In this document: in pieces, positions 16,113 through 25,714 of the stretch
Numbering within the stretch: the stretch's first letter is position 1
Layout: every line of letters begins with the position of its first letter
NCBI GenBank assembly: GCA_004134985.1
Contig: REGQ01000007.1
Span: 124,001-188,000 of the forward strand
Reading direction: 5' to 3'
DNA from: Paenibacillaceae bacterium
Lineage (GTDB): Bacteria > Bacillota > Bacilli > Paenibacillales > Paenibacillaceae
DNA length: 64,000 nt
Made by a program: the position numbers and the translations under genes
The notes under the pieces: generated by a model
Seen by the model: the letters and a program-made list of their open reading frames with translations, nothing else
Database searches by the model: none
Told to the model about the DNA's origin: nothing

Positions 16113-16312
16113 AGCCTTGTGCCGTCATTATATTGAAAAATGGCGACGTCGCGAATTACTTCAACTGATTTAATTCTTTTCCAGCGTTTGCGAAAATCAA
16201 AATTGTTGGACATCTCGGCAAGTTTCGCGTTCAGTTGGTCATAATATTGCGTGTTGTCCGAACGGAAAAATACAGGAACTGATTTTCTTTTAAACGTAAT
16301 GACTTTCATCAT
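16094..16312 (-). CDS. Hypothetical 72-residue basic protein
   Basis: A minus-strand ORF starting at two consecutive ATGs (MMKVITFKRKSVPVFF) with TTGGGGGTG upstream at good spacing. The protein has a beta-rich start and end (VAIFQYNDGTRLYLEVS) around a basic helix (FRKRWKRIKSVEV). Its 3' end overlaps minJ by 19 nt in convergent orientation. No family is recognised. The good ribosome-binding site and codon pattern make it likely real. Confidence 0.65.
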   Translation of the reverse strand: MMKVITFKRKSVPVFFRSDNTQYYDQLNAKLAEMSNNFDFRKRWKRIKSVEVIRDVAIFQYNDGTRLYLEVS

Positions 16313-16368
16313 CGTATATACACCCCCAAATGAATAATGTTCTGTGTGCTGATGAGCTTCAGAATTTG

Positions 16369-16398
16369 AAATAACCGGCGGCCATCCGCCGGTTATTT
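16369..16398. terminator. 13-bp GC/AT hairpin, possible terminator
   Basis: Perfect stem AAATAACCGGCGG (16369-16381) / CCGCCGGTTATTT (16386-16398) with loop CCAT. Only short T-runs flank it, so it could terminate readthrough from the minJ operon on the plus strand. It also lies 57 nt upstream of the minus-strand gene start. Confidence 0.55.
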
Positions 16399-16568
16399 CT
16401 GACATGCAGCACATATAATGCTGCTTGCTATCAGCTAGTTCTATTTATGCTAATAACTTACACCTTAATATGCTTGTCCAAACAGCCCCTTATGCCATAA
16501 AAAAATAAAAGTGTGATAAAATAACAAAACGGTTGTCGGGCAAGCACAGACAAATGGGAGGTTAAGGC

Positions 16569-17900
16569 ATGCGTAAAGCGGTAATTTATGGTGGTGTTAT
16601 TATCGTCATCGTCGCGCTGTTTCTATCATTTCGAGGCAGTTTTTCTTCTTCTGTTGAACAAGGGGAATCGAATATCGCCGGCCCTGGCAATGGGGAAGTG
16701 ACAGATCATGATGTGGATCATGAAGAGAACATTGAGCCTGACCCGGACAATTCACAACCGGAAACTTCCGGGCCGGACAATGGCGCTCAAGAAGGAGCAG
16801 AGGAAGAAGCTGGTGACGATCTTGCTGCCTCGCTTGATCGGCAGGAGAAAATCGGACAGCTCGTCATTGTCGGAGTCGACGGGGAGTCACTAAGTAAACA
16901 GGACAAGGATAGAATAGAAGATGATCAGGTTGGCGGGTTTATTTTATATAATCGAAATTTGAAGTCTGTGGAGCAAGCATCCGCTTTGATCAATGACTTG
17001 AAGGCAGCGAACAAGGCCAATCCGCTGCCGCTATGGATGAGTGTCGATGAAGAGGGCGGGAAGGTCAGCAGGCTGCCTAAGCCAATCGTTAAACTGCCAT
17101 CCAGCAGACAAATCGGCAAATTAGACGATATAGAGTTAACGAAGCAAATCGGCAAGGCAACAGGACAGGCGCTGGATGCTTTTGGCTTCAATATGGACTA
17201 TGCGCCCGTGCTGGATATTGACAGCAACCCGGACAATCCGGTGATTGGCAGTCGCTCGTTCGGCCGCACCGCAGAACTGGTGAGCAAGCATGGCATAACG
17301 TTGATGACATCTATGCAGGTAACGGGTGTCGTTCCGGTTATCAAGCATTTTCCAGGGCATGGCGACACATCGGTCGATTCACATATTAGCTTGCCCGTGC
17401 TGAAGCATACCCGGGACAGATTGGATACAGTGGAACTGGTACCTTTCAAGAACGCTATTGCTGAAGGGGCGGAAGTGATAATGATTGCCCATTTGATGAT
17501 TCCGGAGCTTGATGCCGAACATCCGGCGTCATTGTCACCGGCTGTTATTACAGATTTGCTGCGCAATGAGCTGAAGTTTGACGGCGTCGTGATTACCGAT
17601 GACTTGACAATGGGGGCAATTGTGGGCGATCGGGATATTGGGGATGCAGCGGTACAATCGATTGTTGCAGGCGCAGATATTGTGTTGATCGGACATGATG
17701 CCGCCAAGCAGGATAAGGTAATTTCAGCCCTTCGTGCTGCGGTTGAAGACGGCGTTATTACCGATGCTATGCTCAATAAAAAATTATCGCGCATAACCGC
17801 GTTGAAACAAAAATACAAGCTCAACGATGATCCGCGCCCCCCGGTCGATGTGAAGAAAATCAATCAGCATATCGAGGGAGCTGGAAAACCGGCTGAATGA
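16569..17900 (+). CDS. nagZ: Glycoside hydrolase family 3 beta-N-acetylhexosaminidase (NagZ-like)
   Basis: A 443-residue protein: N-terminal membrane anchor/signal (5-22), an acidic Pro/Glu/Asp-rich linker (~30-80), then the GH3 domain. NagZ hallmarks are present: [14 protein letters not shown], containing the catalytic His/Asp loop, and the nucleophile Asp in [10 protein letters not shown]. NagZ removes N-acetylglucosamine from muropeptides in wall recycling; with an anchor this one should act outside the membrane. ATG with GGGAGG 10 nt upstream. It is not tightly linked to radA. Confidence 0.9.
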   Translation: MRKAVIYGGVIIVIVALFLSFRGSFSSSVEQGESNIAGPGNGEVTDHDVDHEENIEPDPDNSQPETSGPDNGAQEGAEEEAGDDLAASLDRQEKIGQLVIVGVDGESLSKQDKDRIEDDQVGGFILYNRNLKSVEQASALINDLKAANKANPLPLWMSVDEEGGKVSRLPKPIVKLPSSRQIGKLDDIELTKQIGKATGQALDAFGFNMDYAPVLDIDSNPDNPVIGSRSFGRTAELVSKHGITLMTSMQVTGVVPVIKHFPGHGDTSVDSHISLPVLKHTRDRLDTVELVPFKNAIAEGAEVIMIAHLMIPELDAEHPASLSPAVITDLLRNELKFDGVVITDDLTMGAIVGDRDIGDAAVQSIVAGADIVLIGHDAAKQDKVISALRAAVEDGVITDAMLNKKLSRITALKQKYKLNDDPRPPVDVKKINQHIEGAGKPAE

Positions 17901-18034
17901 CGGTTATTTTGTCTAATCAAACCGGCTGGCAAGCTGGTGAATCGGACAAAGGACCTGTAGTGCGTACGAATGAAATTGGTGTACAATACTTAAGAAGGAA
18001 AAACCATCTTGAATGGATTGTAAAGGAGCCGGAA

Positions 18035-19402
18035 ATGGCTAAAGTTAAAATAAAATTTGCCTGCACCGAATGCGGCACGGAAGCCCCCAAATGGCTTGGC
18101 AAATGTCCGGGATGCGGCGCATGGAACACAATGGTAGAGGAAAAGGAAACCCAGGTAAAGGCACATGGAATCGGTTCGCCGCTTATTCAGACGAAAGAAA
18201 AGCCGATTGCAATCATAAACATAGAACGTAGTCAGGAACCAAGAATTGAAACGCAAATTGGCGAGTTGAATCGGGTGCTGGGCGGCGGCGTTGTTCCAGG
18301 ATCGCTCATTCTGGTTGGAGGAGATCCAGGGATCGGCAAATCCACGCTTCTGCTGCAGACTTCGCATTCTCTGTCAGCCCAAGGGCTTACGGTTCTGTAT
18401 ATTTCCGGTGAGGAATCGATTCGTCAGACACGCTTGCGGGCGGATCGGCTCGGAGCGCTTACTGATAAGCTGTTTGTGTTGTGTGAAACGGATATGGAGC
18501 GCATTCGCGAGGCCATCGAAACTGTCAGTCCGGACTTTTTGGTCATTGATTCGATTCAGACGGTGTATGAGCCAAGCGTCCAGTCTGCTCCTGGCAGTGT
18601 CGCCCAGGTGAGGGAATGTACCGCCCATTTCATGCGGATTGCCAAAGTCAGCGGTATTGCAACCGTATTGGTCGGCCATGTAACGAAAGAAGGCGCAATC
18701 GCCGGTCCGCGCCTGCTGGAGCATATGGTGGATTGTGTGCTTTATTTCGAAGGTGAGCGGCATCACACCTACCGGCTGCTTCGCGCGGTCAAAAACCGGT
18801 TTGGATCGACCAATGAAATTGGTATTTTCGAAATGGGAGAAGCCGGACTGAGGGAAGTGTTGAACCCTTCCGAGCTTTTTCTGTCAGAGCGGCCCATCGG
18901 TTTGTCCGGTTCAACCGTCGTAGCGAGCATGGAAGGAACACGCCCGGTGCTGGTGGAATTGCAGGCGCTGGTTGCGCCGACGAACTTTCCATCGCCCCGC
19001 CGAATGTCAACCGGCATCGATCACAATCGGATGGCGCTTATTATCGCAGTGCTGGAGAAGCGTATGGGGATGTTTCTGCAAAATCAGGATGCTTATTTGA
19101 ATGTTGCTGGGGGCGTGAAGCTTGATGAGCCCGCAGTTGATCTTGCCGCCGCGGTCAGTCTGGCATCCAGTTTTCGGGACGTTCCAACTCGTGCGGAAGA
19201 TGTTATTTTCGGAGAGATTGGATTGACGGGAGAAGTGCGGGCCGTATCGCGAGCGGAACAGCGGGTGAAGGAAGCGGAGAAGCTTGGATTCAAACGAATT
19301 ATTATGCCTGAGAAAAGTCTTAAAGGCTGGAAGGCGCCGGACGGACTTCATATTATCGGTGTGAACACCGTGTCAGAAGCGCTTAAGGCTGCGCTTGGAT
19401 AG
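18035..19402 (+). CDS. radA: DNA repair protein RadA (Sms)
   Basis: A 455-residue protein with an N-terminal C4 zinc finger (CTECG...CPGCG), a RecA-like ATPase core with Walker [11 protein letters not shown] (about 95-104), the RadA-specific KNRFGSTNE motif, and a C-terminal Lon-like domain. RadA extends heteroduplex DNA during recombination. The ATG at 18035 is preferred: AAAGGAG lies 8 nt upstream and the zinc finger then starts at residue 10. A longer frame exists but carries no family sequence. disA follows 18 nt later, as in Bacillus. Confidence 0.97.
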   Translation: MAKVKIKFACTECGTEAPKWLGKCPGCGAWNTMVEEKETQVKAHGIGSPLIQTKEKPIAIINIERSQEPRIETQIGELNRVLGGGVVPGSLILVGGDPGIGKSTLLLQTSHSLSAQGLTVLYISGEESIRQTRLRADRLGALTDKLFVLCETDMERIREAIETVSPDFLVIDSIQTVYEPSVQSAPGSVAQVRECTAHFMRIAKVSGIATVLVGHVTKEGAIAGPRLLEHMVDCVLYFEGERHHTYRLLRAVKNRFGSTNEIGIFEMGEAGLREVLNPSELFLSERPIGLSGSTVVASMEGTRPVLVELQALVAPTNFPSPRRMSTGIDHNRMALIIAVLEKRMGMFLQNQDAYLNVAGGVKLDEPAVDLAAAVSLASSFRDVPTRAEDVIFGEIGLTGEVRAVSRAEQRVKEAEKLGFKRIIMPEKSLKGWKAPDGLHIIGVNTVSEALKAALG

Positions 19403-19420
19403 AGGGGGGTTACCTAACAG

Positions 19421-20497
19421 ATGAAAGAACTGAGCGAGCAAGAAAGAACGAATCAATTGCTGCAGATGATTGCACCGGGTACGGCCTTTCGCGAAGGTGT
19501 AGAAAATGTGCTGCGCGCCAAGACAGGAGCATTGATTGTCGTTGGCTACAGTCAAGAAGTGATGGAAGTTGTGGATGGCGGGTTTTCAATAAACTGTGAT
19601 TTCTCGCCGAACTATCTATATGAATTGGCCAAAATGGACGGAGCGATCATTCTAAGCGAAGATTTGCGCCGGATTCTATATGCAAATACACAACTGATCC
19701 CCGATAGCTCAATCTCTTCCAGTGAGACGGGAATTCGCCACCGGACCGCAGAACGGGTAGCCAAGCAGACAGGCAAGCTGGTAGTGTCAATCTCACAGCG
19801 GCGTAATGTCATTACGCTGTATCAAGGCTATTTGCGTTATTCGCTTAAAGAAATGGGCGTCATCCTGACCAAGGCGAATCAGGCCATTCAGACACTGGAG
19901 AAATACAAGGCTGTGCTCAGTCAGGCGCTGACCAATCTTGCCGCTTCGGAGTTTGAAAACCTGATTACACTGCAGGAAGTTGTCAGTGTCATGCAGCGGG
20001 TTGAGATGGTGCTGCGTATCAAAACGGAAATCAAGCGATACGTAAATGAGCTGGGGACAGAAGGCCGGCTTATTATTATGCAAATGGATGAATTGGTCGG
20101 CGGTGTCGAGGAAGATGCCTGGTTTTTACTGAAGGATTACGCCAGAGACAACCATGATGAAAAAATCCGCGAAATCCGCGCGAACCTCAAAAAGACCAAT
20201 TCTGAAGAATTGCTGGACGTTCACCACATTATTCGGCTGTTAGGTTTTCCTTATACGAGCACGATTGCAGATGAAGCCATTCAGCCGCGCGGATACCGAC
20301 TACTTAACAAAATTCCGCGCTTGCCGCTGGCGATTATGCATAATCTGGTTGAGCGTTTCCATAATCTGAATAATATTGTTGAAGCGACAATGGGGCAGCT
20401 TGATGAAGTGGACGGCATCGGCGAAGTTCGCGCGCGGGCAATCAAAGAGGGTTTGAAGCGTATTCAAGATCAGGTATTCATTGACAGACAAATTTAA
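19421..20497 (+). CDS. disA: DNA integrity scanning diadenylate cyclase DisA
   Basis: A 358-residue protein: DAC domain with DGA at 73-75 and RHR at 106-108, a helical spine, and a C-terminal helix-hairpin-helix DNA-binding region ([14 protein letters not shown]). DisA makes c-di-AMP while scanning DNA for lesions or branched structures. RadA inhibits it in Bacillus, which fits the radA-disA pair. AGGGGGGTT precedes the ATG at acceptable spacing. The pssA promoter lies inside its last codons. Confidence 0.97.
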   Translation: MKELSEQERTNQLLQMIAPGTAFREGVENVLRAKTGALIVVGYSQEVMEVVDGGFSINCDFSPNYLYELAKMDGAIILSEDLRRILYANTQLIPDSSISSSETGIRHRTAERVAKQTGKLVVSISQRRNVITLYQGYLRYSLKEMGVILTKANQAIQTLEKYKAVLSQALTNLAASEFENLITLQEVVSVMQRVEMVLRIKTEIKRYVNELGTEGRLIIMQMDELVGGVEEDAWFLLKDYARDNHDEKIREIRANLKKTNSEELLDVHHIIRLLGFPYTSTIADEAIQPRGYRLLNKIPRLPLAIMHNLVERFHNLNNIVEATMGQLDEVDGIGEVRARAIKEGLKRIQDQVFIDRQI

Positions 20498-20509
20498 ATC
20501 CCATACAAT
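20481..20509 (+). promoter_or_regulatory. SigA-type promoter for pssA
   Basis: TTGACA (20481-20486), a 17-nt spacer and TACAAT (20504-20509), very close to consensus. It overlaps the end of disA. The ~100-nt leader contains a hairpin CGTCACT/AGTGACG (20540-20562). Confidence 0.72.
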
Positions 20510-20618
20510 GTTATAATGCTGCTATGTTTTTCCTTTTGTCGTCACTGCCAAGTTTAGTGACGGCTTGTATTGCTTAAAGCATACGAAGTGAGGGCATAGT
20601 ATAGATGAGGTGGAACAG

Positions 20619-21365
20619 ATGATTACGAAGTCTATACCGAATCTTATTACGGTGGGAAATCTTTTTCTTGGCATTGTCGCCATTATACTTGTGTTTAATG
20701 AACGCCCTGATTTAGCGGCAATTATGGTTATTATCGCCATGCTTCTTGATGGTTTGGACGGACGGGTAGCGCGTGCGCTCAATGCACAGAGCGAGTTCGG
20801 CAAGGAACTGGATTCATTGTCCGATGTTATTTCGTTCGGTGTCGCACCCGCATTTATTATGTACGTGGTCGCTTTTCAGGAGATGATGCCTGCGGCGGCA
20901 TGGATCGTTACAGCGTTGTTCCCGATTTGCGGCGCGCTTCGGCTTGCCCGTTTCAACGTTATTTCCGGAACGCCCGGCTATTTCATCGGCTTGCCTATTC
21001 CTGCAGCTGGCGGAGTGCTCAGCACGCTGGCGTTGTTTTATGAAGATATTCCAGTTGCCGTGCTCCTTGCTAGCACAGTCGTGCTTTCCTATTTGATGGT
21101 CAGCAATATCAAATACCCGAATTTCAAGAAAGTCGGCATCCCGCGGGGTTCCATTTGGGTGATTCCGGTTGTCGTTGTCATTGCAGTAGGCTTGGGTCTC
21201 ATTTTCAGCGAGCATCTGTCGAAAATTATTTTCGTGCCACTTGTGATTTATGCGCTGTATGGCCTAAAAAAAAACGTTAGCCGTCGTCTTACCGGGCGTA
21301 AATCCCGCAAACGGCGCGGTTCTGAAACTGCAGACGACAAAAAAGAAAGCGAGCATAGCGCTTGA
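20619..21365 (+). CDS. pssA: CDP-diacylglycerol-serine O-phosphatidyltransferase
   Basis: A 248-residue membrane enzyme with the CDP-alcohol phosphotransferase signature LDGLDGRVARALNAQSEFGK followed by ELDSLSD (Dx2DGx2ARx8Gx3Dx3D), and about six to eight membrane helices. It makes phosphatidylserine from CDP-diacylglycerol. The ATG at 20619 is preferred (GAGGTGG upstream); a GTG three codons earlier is possible. The basic C-terminal tail (RKSRKRRGSE) is cytosolic by charge. It has its own promoter and a strong terminator. Confidence 0.93.
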   Translation: MITKSIPNLITVGNLFLGIVAIILVFNERPDLAAIMVIIAMLLDGLDGRVARALNAQSEFGKELDSLSDVISFGVAPAFIMYVVAFQEMMPAAAWIVTALFPICGALRLARFNVISGTPGYFIGLPIPAAGGVLSTLALFYEDIPVAVLLASTVVLSYLMVSNIKYPNFKKVGIPRGSIWVIPVVVVIAVGLGLIFSEHLSKIIFVPLVIYALYGLKKNVSRRLTGRKSRKRRGSETADDKKESEHSA

Positions 21366-21380
21366 GTTTCTGAAACAAAA

Positions 21381-21428
21381 AACCTTATGTTCTGAATGAA
21401 TGCATTCAGGGAGCATAAGGTTTTTTTT
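21381..21428 (+). terminator. Terminator of pssA
   Basis: AACCTTATG and CTGAATG arms pair with CATTCAG and GCATAAGGTT around an AATG loop, followed by a run of eight Ts. It also has an A-run on the left, so it may serve the convergent minus-strand gene too. Confidence 0.92.
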
Positions 21429-21447
21429 GCGTGCAAATCATTACTTT

Positions 21448-21843
21448 CTATGTCAGGTTAAATATTCCTAGTGTAGCGCATTTCTCAGATTCGTGGGCGA
21501 CGACATCATCCATGCTGATTTGAAGCAGGTTGCATAACGCGGACATATAAAACAAGCTTTTGCCAAGCTCAGCTTGCAGGACATCTCTGCAATGCTCGCA
21601 AAGCTGGCCTTCCATATGATTCTCAAATTGCGATTTGGCCTGTTCAAGCTCCAGATTGTCTGTGAATTCCTGCCTGCGGGCATGCAAGCCGATACATCCG
21701 CATTCCGTTACAGCCTTTGCGACAGCACGGTTGACAGATGCCCCCGCCTGCCCGTGTTTGGACATTACGTCAAGAAGACTGCGATGCCGAAGCAGCAATT
21801 CGGAAACCTGATGCTGAAATTGCTCCAGCGTGGGGACGCTCAT
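21448..21843 (-). CDS. Conserved hypothetical protein with cysteine pairs
   Basis: A 131-residue protein starting MSVPTLEQFQHQVSEL. It has mostly helical character, with ECGCIGLHA at ~47-56 and CEHC at ~82-85, a possible metal site. The sequence is of a type I recall in Paenibacillus relatives, sometimes labelled DUF1573; this is from memory and unverified. A MazG-like helical fold is another guess. ATG at 21843 has GAGGTGG upstream on the minus strand. It is convergent with pssA and divergent from the next gene. Function is unknown. Confidence 0.72.
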   Translation of the reverse strand: MSVPTLEQFQHQVSELLLRHRSLLDVMSKHGQAGASVNRAVAKAVTECGCIGLHARRQEFTDNLELEQAKSQFENHMEGQLCEHCRDVLQAELGKSLFYMSALCNLLQISMDDVVAHESEKCATLGIFNLT

Positions 21844-21976
21844 CGTTTCCACCTCGTTCCATTATTCTGTTTCCATTTCATTATAGTCCTCTTGGGCAAA
21901 TTTTTCAAAAGATAGTAACCTTTTAAATTCAACTTTCGTCTAGGGTATACATCATGTGAAGGAAGGTGCTTTAAAA

Positions 21977-23089
21977 ATGTTACGTAAAAAACTTGCTCTA
22001 TCCAGTCTAATCCTGGCGACAGCAGTGTCACTAAGCAATGTACCGGTTTCAGAGGCAGTGGAAAGCAGCAATCCGGTTACATTCAAACTGAATAACGACA
22101 CTTATGTGAATCATTCAGGCAAGCATATATTAAAGACAGCTCCTTATGCGCTAAACGGAACTTCGATGCTTCCAGTACGGGCGGCGGCCGAATCGCTGGG
22201 TGCCGACGTCAAGTGGAATCAGGCAGCGCAGACGGTTACGCTGTCAGGCGATTCCTTTGGCGCAATAAAGTTTACCGCTCATTCCAACTTAGCGGTCAAT
22301 GGCAAGGGAGAGCGGGTCAAGCTTCCTGAAAGTGTGCGCCGGGAAACGGGAGGTTTGTTCGTGCCAGCCAGAAGTCTGGCCTTCCTTATGGGGGTCAAGC
22401 TGGATTGGAACGCAGCCACCCGCTCCGTCACGCTCTCCCAAAAGCCGGGTAGCGGACATCGCACCCTGTTCCATTATTCTTTTGACAAGGATAAGGAGGG
22501 CTGGGAAGGCAATTTCGCCGATCTGCCGGTCAATTATGAAGAAAGCATCTATAACCTGGAGTATGCACGAGAGCTTCTGCCCGTACAAGGCAACACAACC
22601 AATTACGCGCTTAAACTGTCGGGACATAATCGAAATGATTTATTTATGTTCCTCTCCCGCAAGGTTGAAGGCTTTGCTCCGAATACCTCTTATGACGTGA
22701 AGCTGAATTTTGCAATGTATACCGACGCTGAGAGCGGAATGGTCGGTATTGGTGGGGCTCCTGCGGAATCTGTCTATATCAAAGCGGGAATTGTAGCGAA
22801 GGAGCCGCTCGCAGTTCCGACCGATAGTGCAGGGGAGAAGTACTACAGAATGAATGTCGATATCGGCAATCAAGGGGAAGGCGGGAGCGATGCAAAGGTG
22901 ATCGGCGATGCTGCCAAGCCTGACGCGGGCAAGGAAGGTTATCAGCGCGTTGATTTTCAGCATAGTACGAAGGTGACATCGAATGCAAAAGGGGAAATTT
23001 TCATTCTGATCGGATCTGATTCCGGGTTTGAAGGTCTGACAACACTTTATTTCGATGACATTAAATTAGATGTGAAAAAAGCGAAATAA
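21977..23089 (+). CDS. Exported stalk-domain (copper amine oxidase N-like) protein
   Basis: A 370-residue secreted protein: signal peptide ending near VSEAVES, then a copper amine oxidase N-terminal-like (stalk) domain of about 110 residues (LPVRAAAESLGADVKWNQAA, then LFVPARSLAFLMGVKLDWN). The C-terminal ~210 residues look like a beta-sandwich, carbohydrate-binding-like module (FHYSFDKDKEGWEGNFADLP start). No catalytic amine-oxidase residues are expected in this domain. It is likely a surface or secreted binding protein. ATG with AAGGAAGG upstream. Confidence 0.82.
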   Translation: MLRKKLALSSLILATAVSLSNVPVSEAVESSNPVTFKLNNDTYVNHSGKHILKTAPYALNGTSMLPVRAAAESLGADVKWNQAAQTVTLSGDSFGAIKFTAHSNLAVNGKGERVKLPESVRRETGGLFVPARSLAFLMGVKLDWNAATRSVTLSQKPGSGHRTLFHYSFDKDKEGWEGNFADLPVNYEESIYNLEYARELLPVQGNTTNYALKLSGHNRNDLFMFLSRKVEGFAPNTSYDVKLNFAMYTDAESGMVGIGGAPAESVYIKAGIVAKEPLAVPTDSAGEKYYRMNVDIGNQGEGGSDAKVIGDAAKPDAGKEGYQRVDFQHSTKVTSNAKGEIFILIGSDSGFEGLTTLYFDDIKLDVKKAK

Positions 23090-23104
23090 CTGCATTCAAG
23101 AACA

Positions 23105-23157
23105 AAGAGTTATCTTCGGCAGCCGAAAGCTTGGGCCGCAGGATAACTCTTCTTTTT
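23105..23157 (+). terminator. Terminator after the stalk-domain gene
   Basis: AAGAGTTATC (23105-23114) and GATAACTCTT (23142-23151) form the stem. The internal part can pair further (CGGC...GCCG). CTTTTTTAT follows. Confidence 0.82.
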
Positions 23158-23224
23158 TATTCCTTCCTCCCTACGATTAAACTTCAAAAAATTGGAACAT
23201 AATTGTAATGGAGGTGAATGTAAT

Positions 23225-24322
23225 ATGCTAAGAAGAATTATTCAAGGGTTTGGTTTAATCATTGGCGCAATGTTTGGTTCAGAACTTAATAGTTTAATGC
23301 AAGGCGGTACAGCTTGGTCGGAGCATGCTTACGGTATGATGCGCTATACAGGGGCCTACTACACATCGGTTGGGATTGGCGCTCTTTGCGGACTTATTGC
23401 GGCGACAATGTTGTCAGGCGTGCTGATTCAGCGAATGAAGGGTGTCACTGATCGGGCAGTGGAGCTTCCCGTACAGGATTTAATGTCTGCCGGAGCGGGA
23501 TTGCTGGGCGGATTGGCGGCCGCCGCTTTGCTGTATCCGGTGATGCAAGGTCTTAAGGGACCGCTGCAGTTGCTTCCAGTAATCGTCATGGCCGTGCTTG
23601 GCTATGCTGGATTGCGAATCGGGTGGATGAAAAGGGAGGAACTGGCGCACGGGTTCGAGCGTTTGTTCCAAACCAGGACAGTTCCTGAGCAGCCGCAGGA
23701 GAAAAGTTTTTTTGAAGAACATAAGATACTGGATACAAGTGTGATTATTGATGGACGGATAGCAGATATTTGCAAAACCGGCTTTATCGAGGGCACGCTC
23801 GTTATTCCCGAATTCGTTCTGGAAGAATTGCAGCACATCGCCGACTCTTCAGATCTGTTGAAACGCAACCGCGGTCGGAGAGGTCTTGATATTCTTAATA
23901 AAATCCAGAAGGAACTAGACGTGCGGGTATTGATTTACGAAGGGGATTTCGAGGAGATTGGCGAGGTGGACAGCAAGCTGGTGAAGCTTGCCAAAGCACT
24001 TGGCGGCAAAGTGGTAACCAATGACTTCAACTTGAACAAAGTTTGCGAACTGCAGGGTGTATCCGTGCTTAACATTAATGATTTGGCCAATGCGGTCAAG
24101 CCTGTCGTGCTTCCCGGGGAAGAGATTATTGTGCAGGTTATCAAGGACGGCAAAGAGCATGGGCAAGGCGTCGCCTACCTTGACGACGGGACGATGATCG
24201 TTGTTGAGGGCGGCAGAGAGTATATTGGCACCACGATGGAAGTGCTCGTTACCAGTGTGCTGCAAACTTCGGCAGGACGGATGATTTTCGCCAAGCCGAA
24301 ACTGCTGGAAAGAGCGCAGTAG
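23225..24322 (+). CDS. yacL: PIN/TRAM-domain membrane protein (YacL family)
   Basis: A 365-residue protein with about four N-terminal membrane helices (to ~130), then a PIN domain ([15 protein letters not shown], acidic cluster with later [22 protein letters not shown]) and a C-terminal TRAM domain ([32 protein letters not shown]). PIN domains are usually metal-dependent RNases; the role of YacL is not established. GGAGGTGA precedes the ATG. In Bacillus yacL directly follows disA; here three genes intervene. Confidence 0.92.
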   Translation: MLRRIIQGFGLIIGAMFGSELNSLMQGGTAWSEHAYGMMRYTGAYYTSVGIGALCGLIAATMLSGVLIQRMKGVTDRAVELPVQDLMSAGAGLLGGLAAAALLYPVMQGLKGPLQLLPVIVMAVLGYAGLRIGWMKREELAHGFERLFQTRTVPEQPQEKSFFEEHKILDTSVIIDGRIADICKTGFIEGTLVIPEFVLEELQHIADSSDLLKRNRGRRGLDILNKIQKELDVRVLIYEGDFEEIGEVDSKLVKLAKALGGKVVTNDFNLNKVCELQGVSVLNINDLANAVKPVVLPGEEIIVQVIKDGKEHGQGVAYLDDGTMIVVEGGREYIGTTMEVLVTSVLQTSAGRMIFAKPKLLERAQ

Positions 24323-24453
24323 CAGAGAGGGAAACGGCAGATAACGAAAATGGGTCTTTTTTATCGCGCGGCGACATTGTATGATAGGGTGAACTGCAAT
24401 AGAATGCAGTCAGATCAAGTTCATGCGGTTGCATAGCGAGGTAGGTAAAGGAA

Positions 24454-25143
24454 ATGACACATAAGTGGGGCGCGGTCATCGTGGCCGCTGGACGGGGAAC
24501 AAGGATGGGCACCGCAGAGCGCAAGCAGTTTCTGCACTTGCAGGACAAGCCGGTTATCGTTCATACGCTGGAACGCTTTGAGAACATGGATGCAATAGCG
24601 GAAATTGTGCTCGTGGTGAGCCAGGAAGATGTAGAACGCTGTGAGGCGTGGGTTCAGCAGTACAGCCTGAGCAAGCTTAAAGCGGTGGTCGCAGGCGGAG
24701 CTGAGCGTCAGGATTCCGTATATATCGGTTTGCAGTCGCTTGACTGTGAATGGGTCATGATCCATGATGGCGTAAGGCCGCTGGTAACTAGCAAAGCGGT
24801 TCAGCGATGCTGCAGTGCCGCGCTCCAGTCGGGTGCGGCAGTGCTTGCTGTCCCTGTGAAAGATACAATCAAACAGGTTGATGAGTCCGGCGTAATCGTT
24901 GCGACTCCGGATCGAAGTAGCTTGTGGGCAATCCAGACGCCGCAGGCTTTTCGCCGTGCACTGCTGCTGGAGGCGCATGAGCGGGCGCTTGCAGACGGCT
25001 TTGTCGGCACTGACGATGCGATGGCGGTAGAGCGAATCGGCGTGCCTGTCGTGGTGGCGGAGGGAGAATATACGAACCTGAAGATAACGACGCCTGAGGA
25101 TTTGCCGCTGGCAGAGTTTTGGCTTGGGCGCGAATTGAATTAA
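24454..25143 (+). CDS. ispD: 2-C-methyl-D-erythritol 4-phosphate cytidylyltransferase
   Basis: A 229-residue enzyme of the MEP isoprenoid pathway that makes CDP-methylerythritol from MEP and CTP. It starts with the nucleotide-binding AAGRGTRMG motif (11-19) and has the HDGVRPLV segment and TDDAMAVE near the end, all typical of IspD. ATG with AGGTAAAGGAA just upstream. ispF follows, giving the ispDF pair found in Bacillus. Confidence 0.97.
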   Translation: MTHKWGAVIVAAGRGTRMGTAERKQFLHLQDKPVIVHTLERFENMDAIAEIVLVVSQEDVERCEAWVQQYSLSKLKAVVAGGAERQDSVYIGLQSLDCEWVMIHDGVRPLVTSKAVQRCCSAALQSGAAVLAVPVKDTIKQVDESGVIVATPDRSSLWAIQTPQAFRRALLLEAHERALADGFVGTDDAMAVERIGVPVVVAEGEYTNLKITTPEDLPLAEFWLGRELN

Positions 25144-25168
25144 TGTGAAGGAAGAGGAGAGTGCCGTA

Positions 25169-25651
25169 ATGATTCGTGTTGGACAAGGATTTGATGTGCA
25201 TCAGTTGGCGGAGGGCCGCCCATGTATTATTGGCGGTGTCACCATCCCTTATGAGAAAGGGCTGCTAGGGCACTCCGATGCCGACGTGCTTTTGCACACT
25301 GTTACAGATGCTGTGCTAGGCGCATTGGCACTGGGGGATATCGGCAAGCATTTTCCCGATACAGACCAAGCGTTTAAGGATGCTGACAGCCTGCTGCTGC
25401 TGAAGCAGGTATGGGGCCTGATCAGGGAGCGGGGCTACAAGCTTGGCAACATCGATTGCACGATTATTGCGCAGCAGCCCAAAATGGCGCCTCACATTCC
25501 GCAAATGGTTGATATCATTGCCGAGGCGCTCGAAGCGGATGTCTCTCAGGTGAACGTGAAAGCGACGACGACCGAGTGGCTCGGTTTTACAGGGCGGGGC
25601 GAAGGAATCGCTGCACAATCGGTTGTCTGCCTAATTCAGGATGTGCTATGA
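25169..25651 (+). CDS. ispF: 2-C-methyl-D-erythritol 2,4-cyclodiphosphate synthase
   Basis: A 160-residue MEP-pathway enzyme that converts CDP-ME 2-phosphate to the cyclodiphosphate. Zinc ligands fit Asp9, His11 (GFDVHQL) and His43 (DADVLLH). [19 protein letters not shown] near the C terminus is diagnostic. ATG at 25169 with GGAGAG upstream; the upstream frame to 25145 is not family sequence. It starts 25 nt after ispD. Confidence 0.97.
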   Translation: MIRVGQGFDVHQLAEGRPCIIGGVTIPYEKGLLGHSDADVLLHTVTDAVLGALALGDIGKHFPDTDQAFKDADSLLLLKQVWGLIRERGYKLGNIDCTIIAQQPKMAPHIPQMVDIIAEALEADVSQVNVKATTTEWLGFTGRGEGIAAQSVVCLIQDVL

Positions 25652-25714
25652 TGGGGAACAAACAGGGAACGAAGCGGCCGTAAGCGGCAGCGCGGAAGAA
25701 AGGTTGAGATTGTA

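Noticed and set aside
20524-20577. A 17-codon ORF (MFFLLSSLPSL...) in the pssA leader
   Set aside because: It has no Shine-Dalgarno site and starts only a few bases after the predicted transcription start; the T-rich stretch explains the hydrophobic reading.
24361-24385. Promoter for ispD (TTATCG...TATGAT)
   Set aside because: The spacer is only 13 nt and the -35 is poor.
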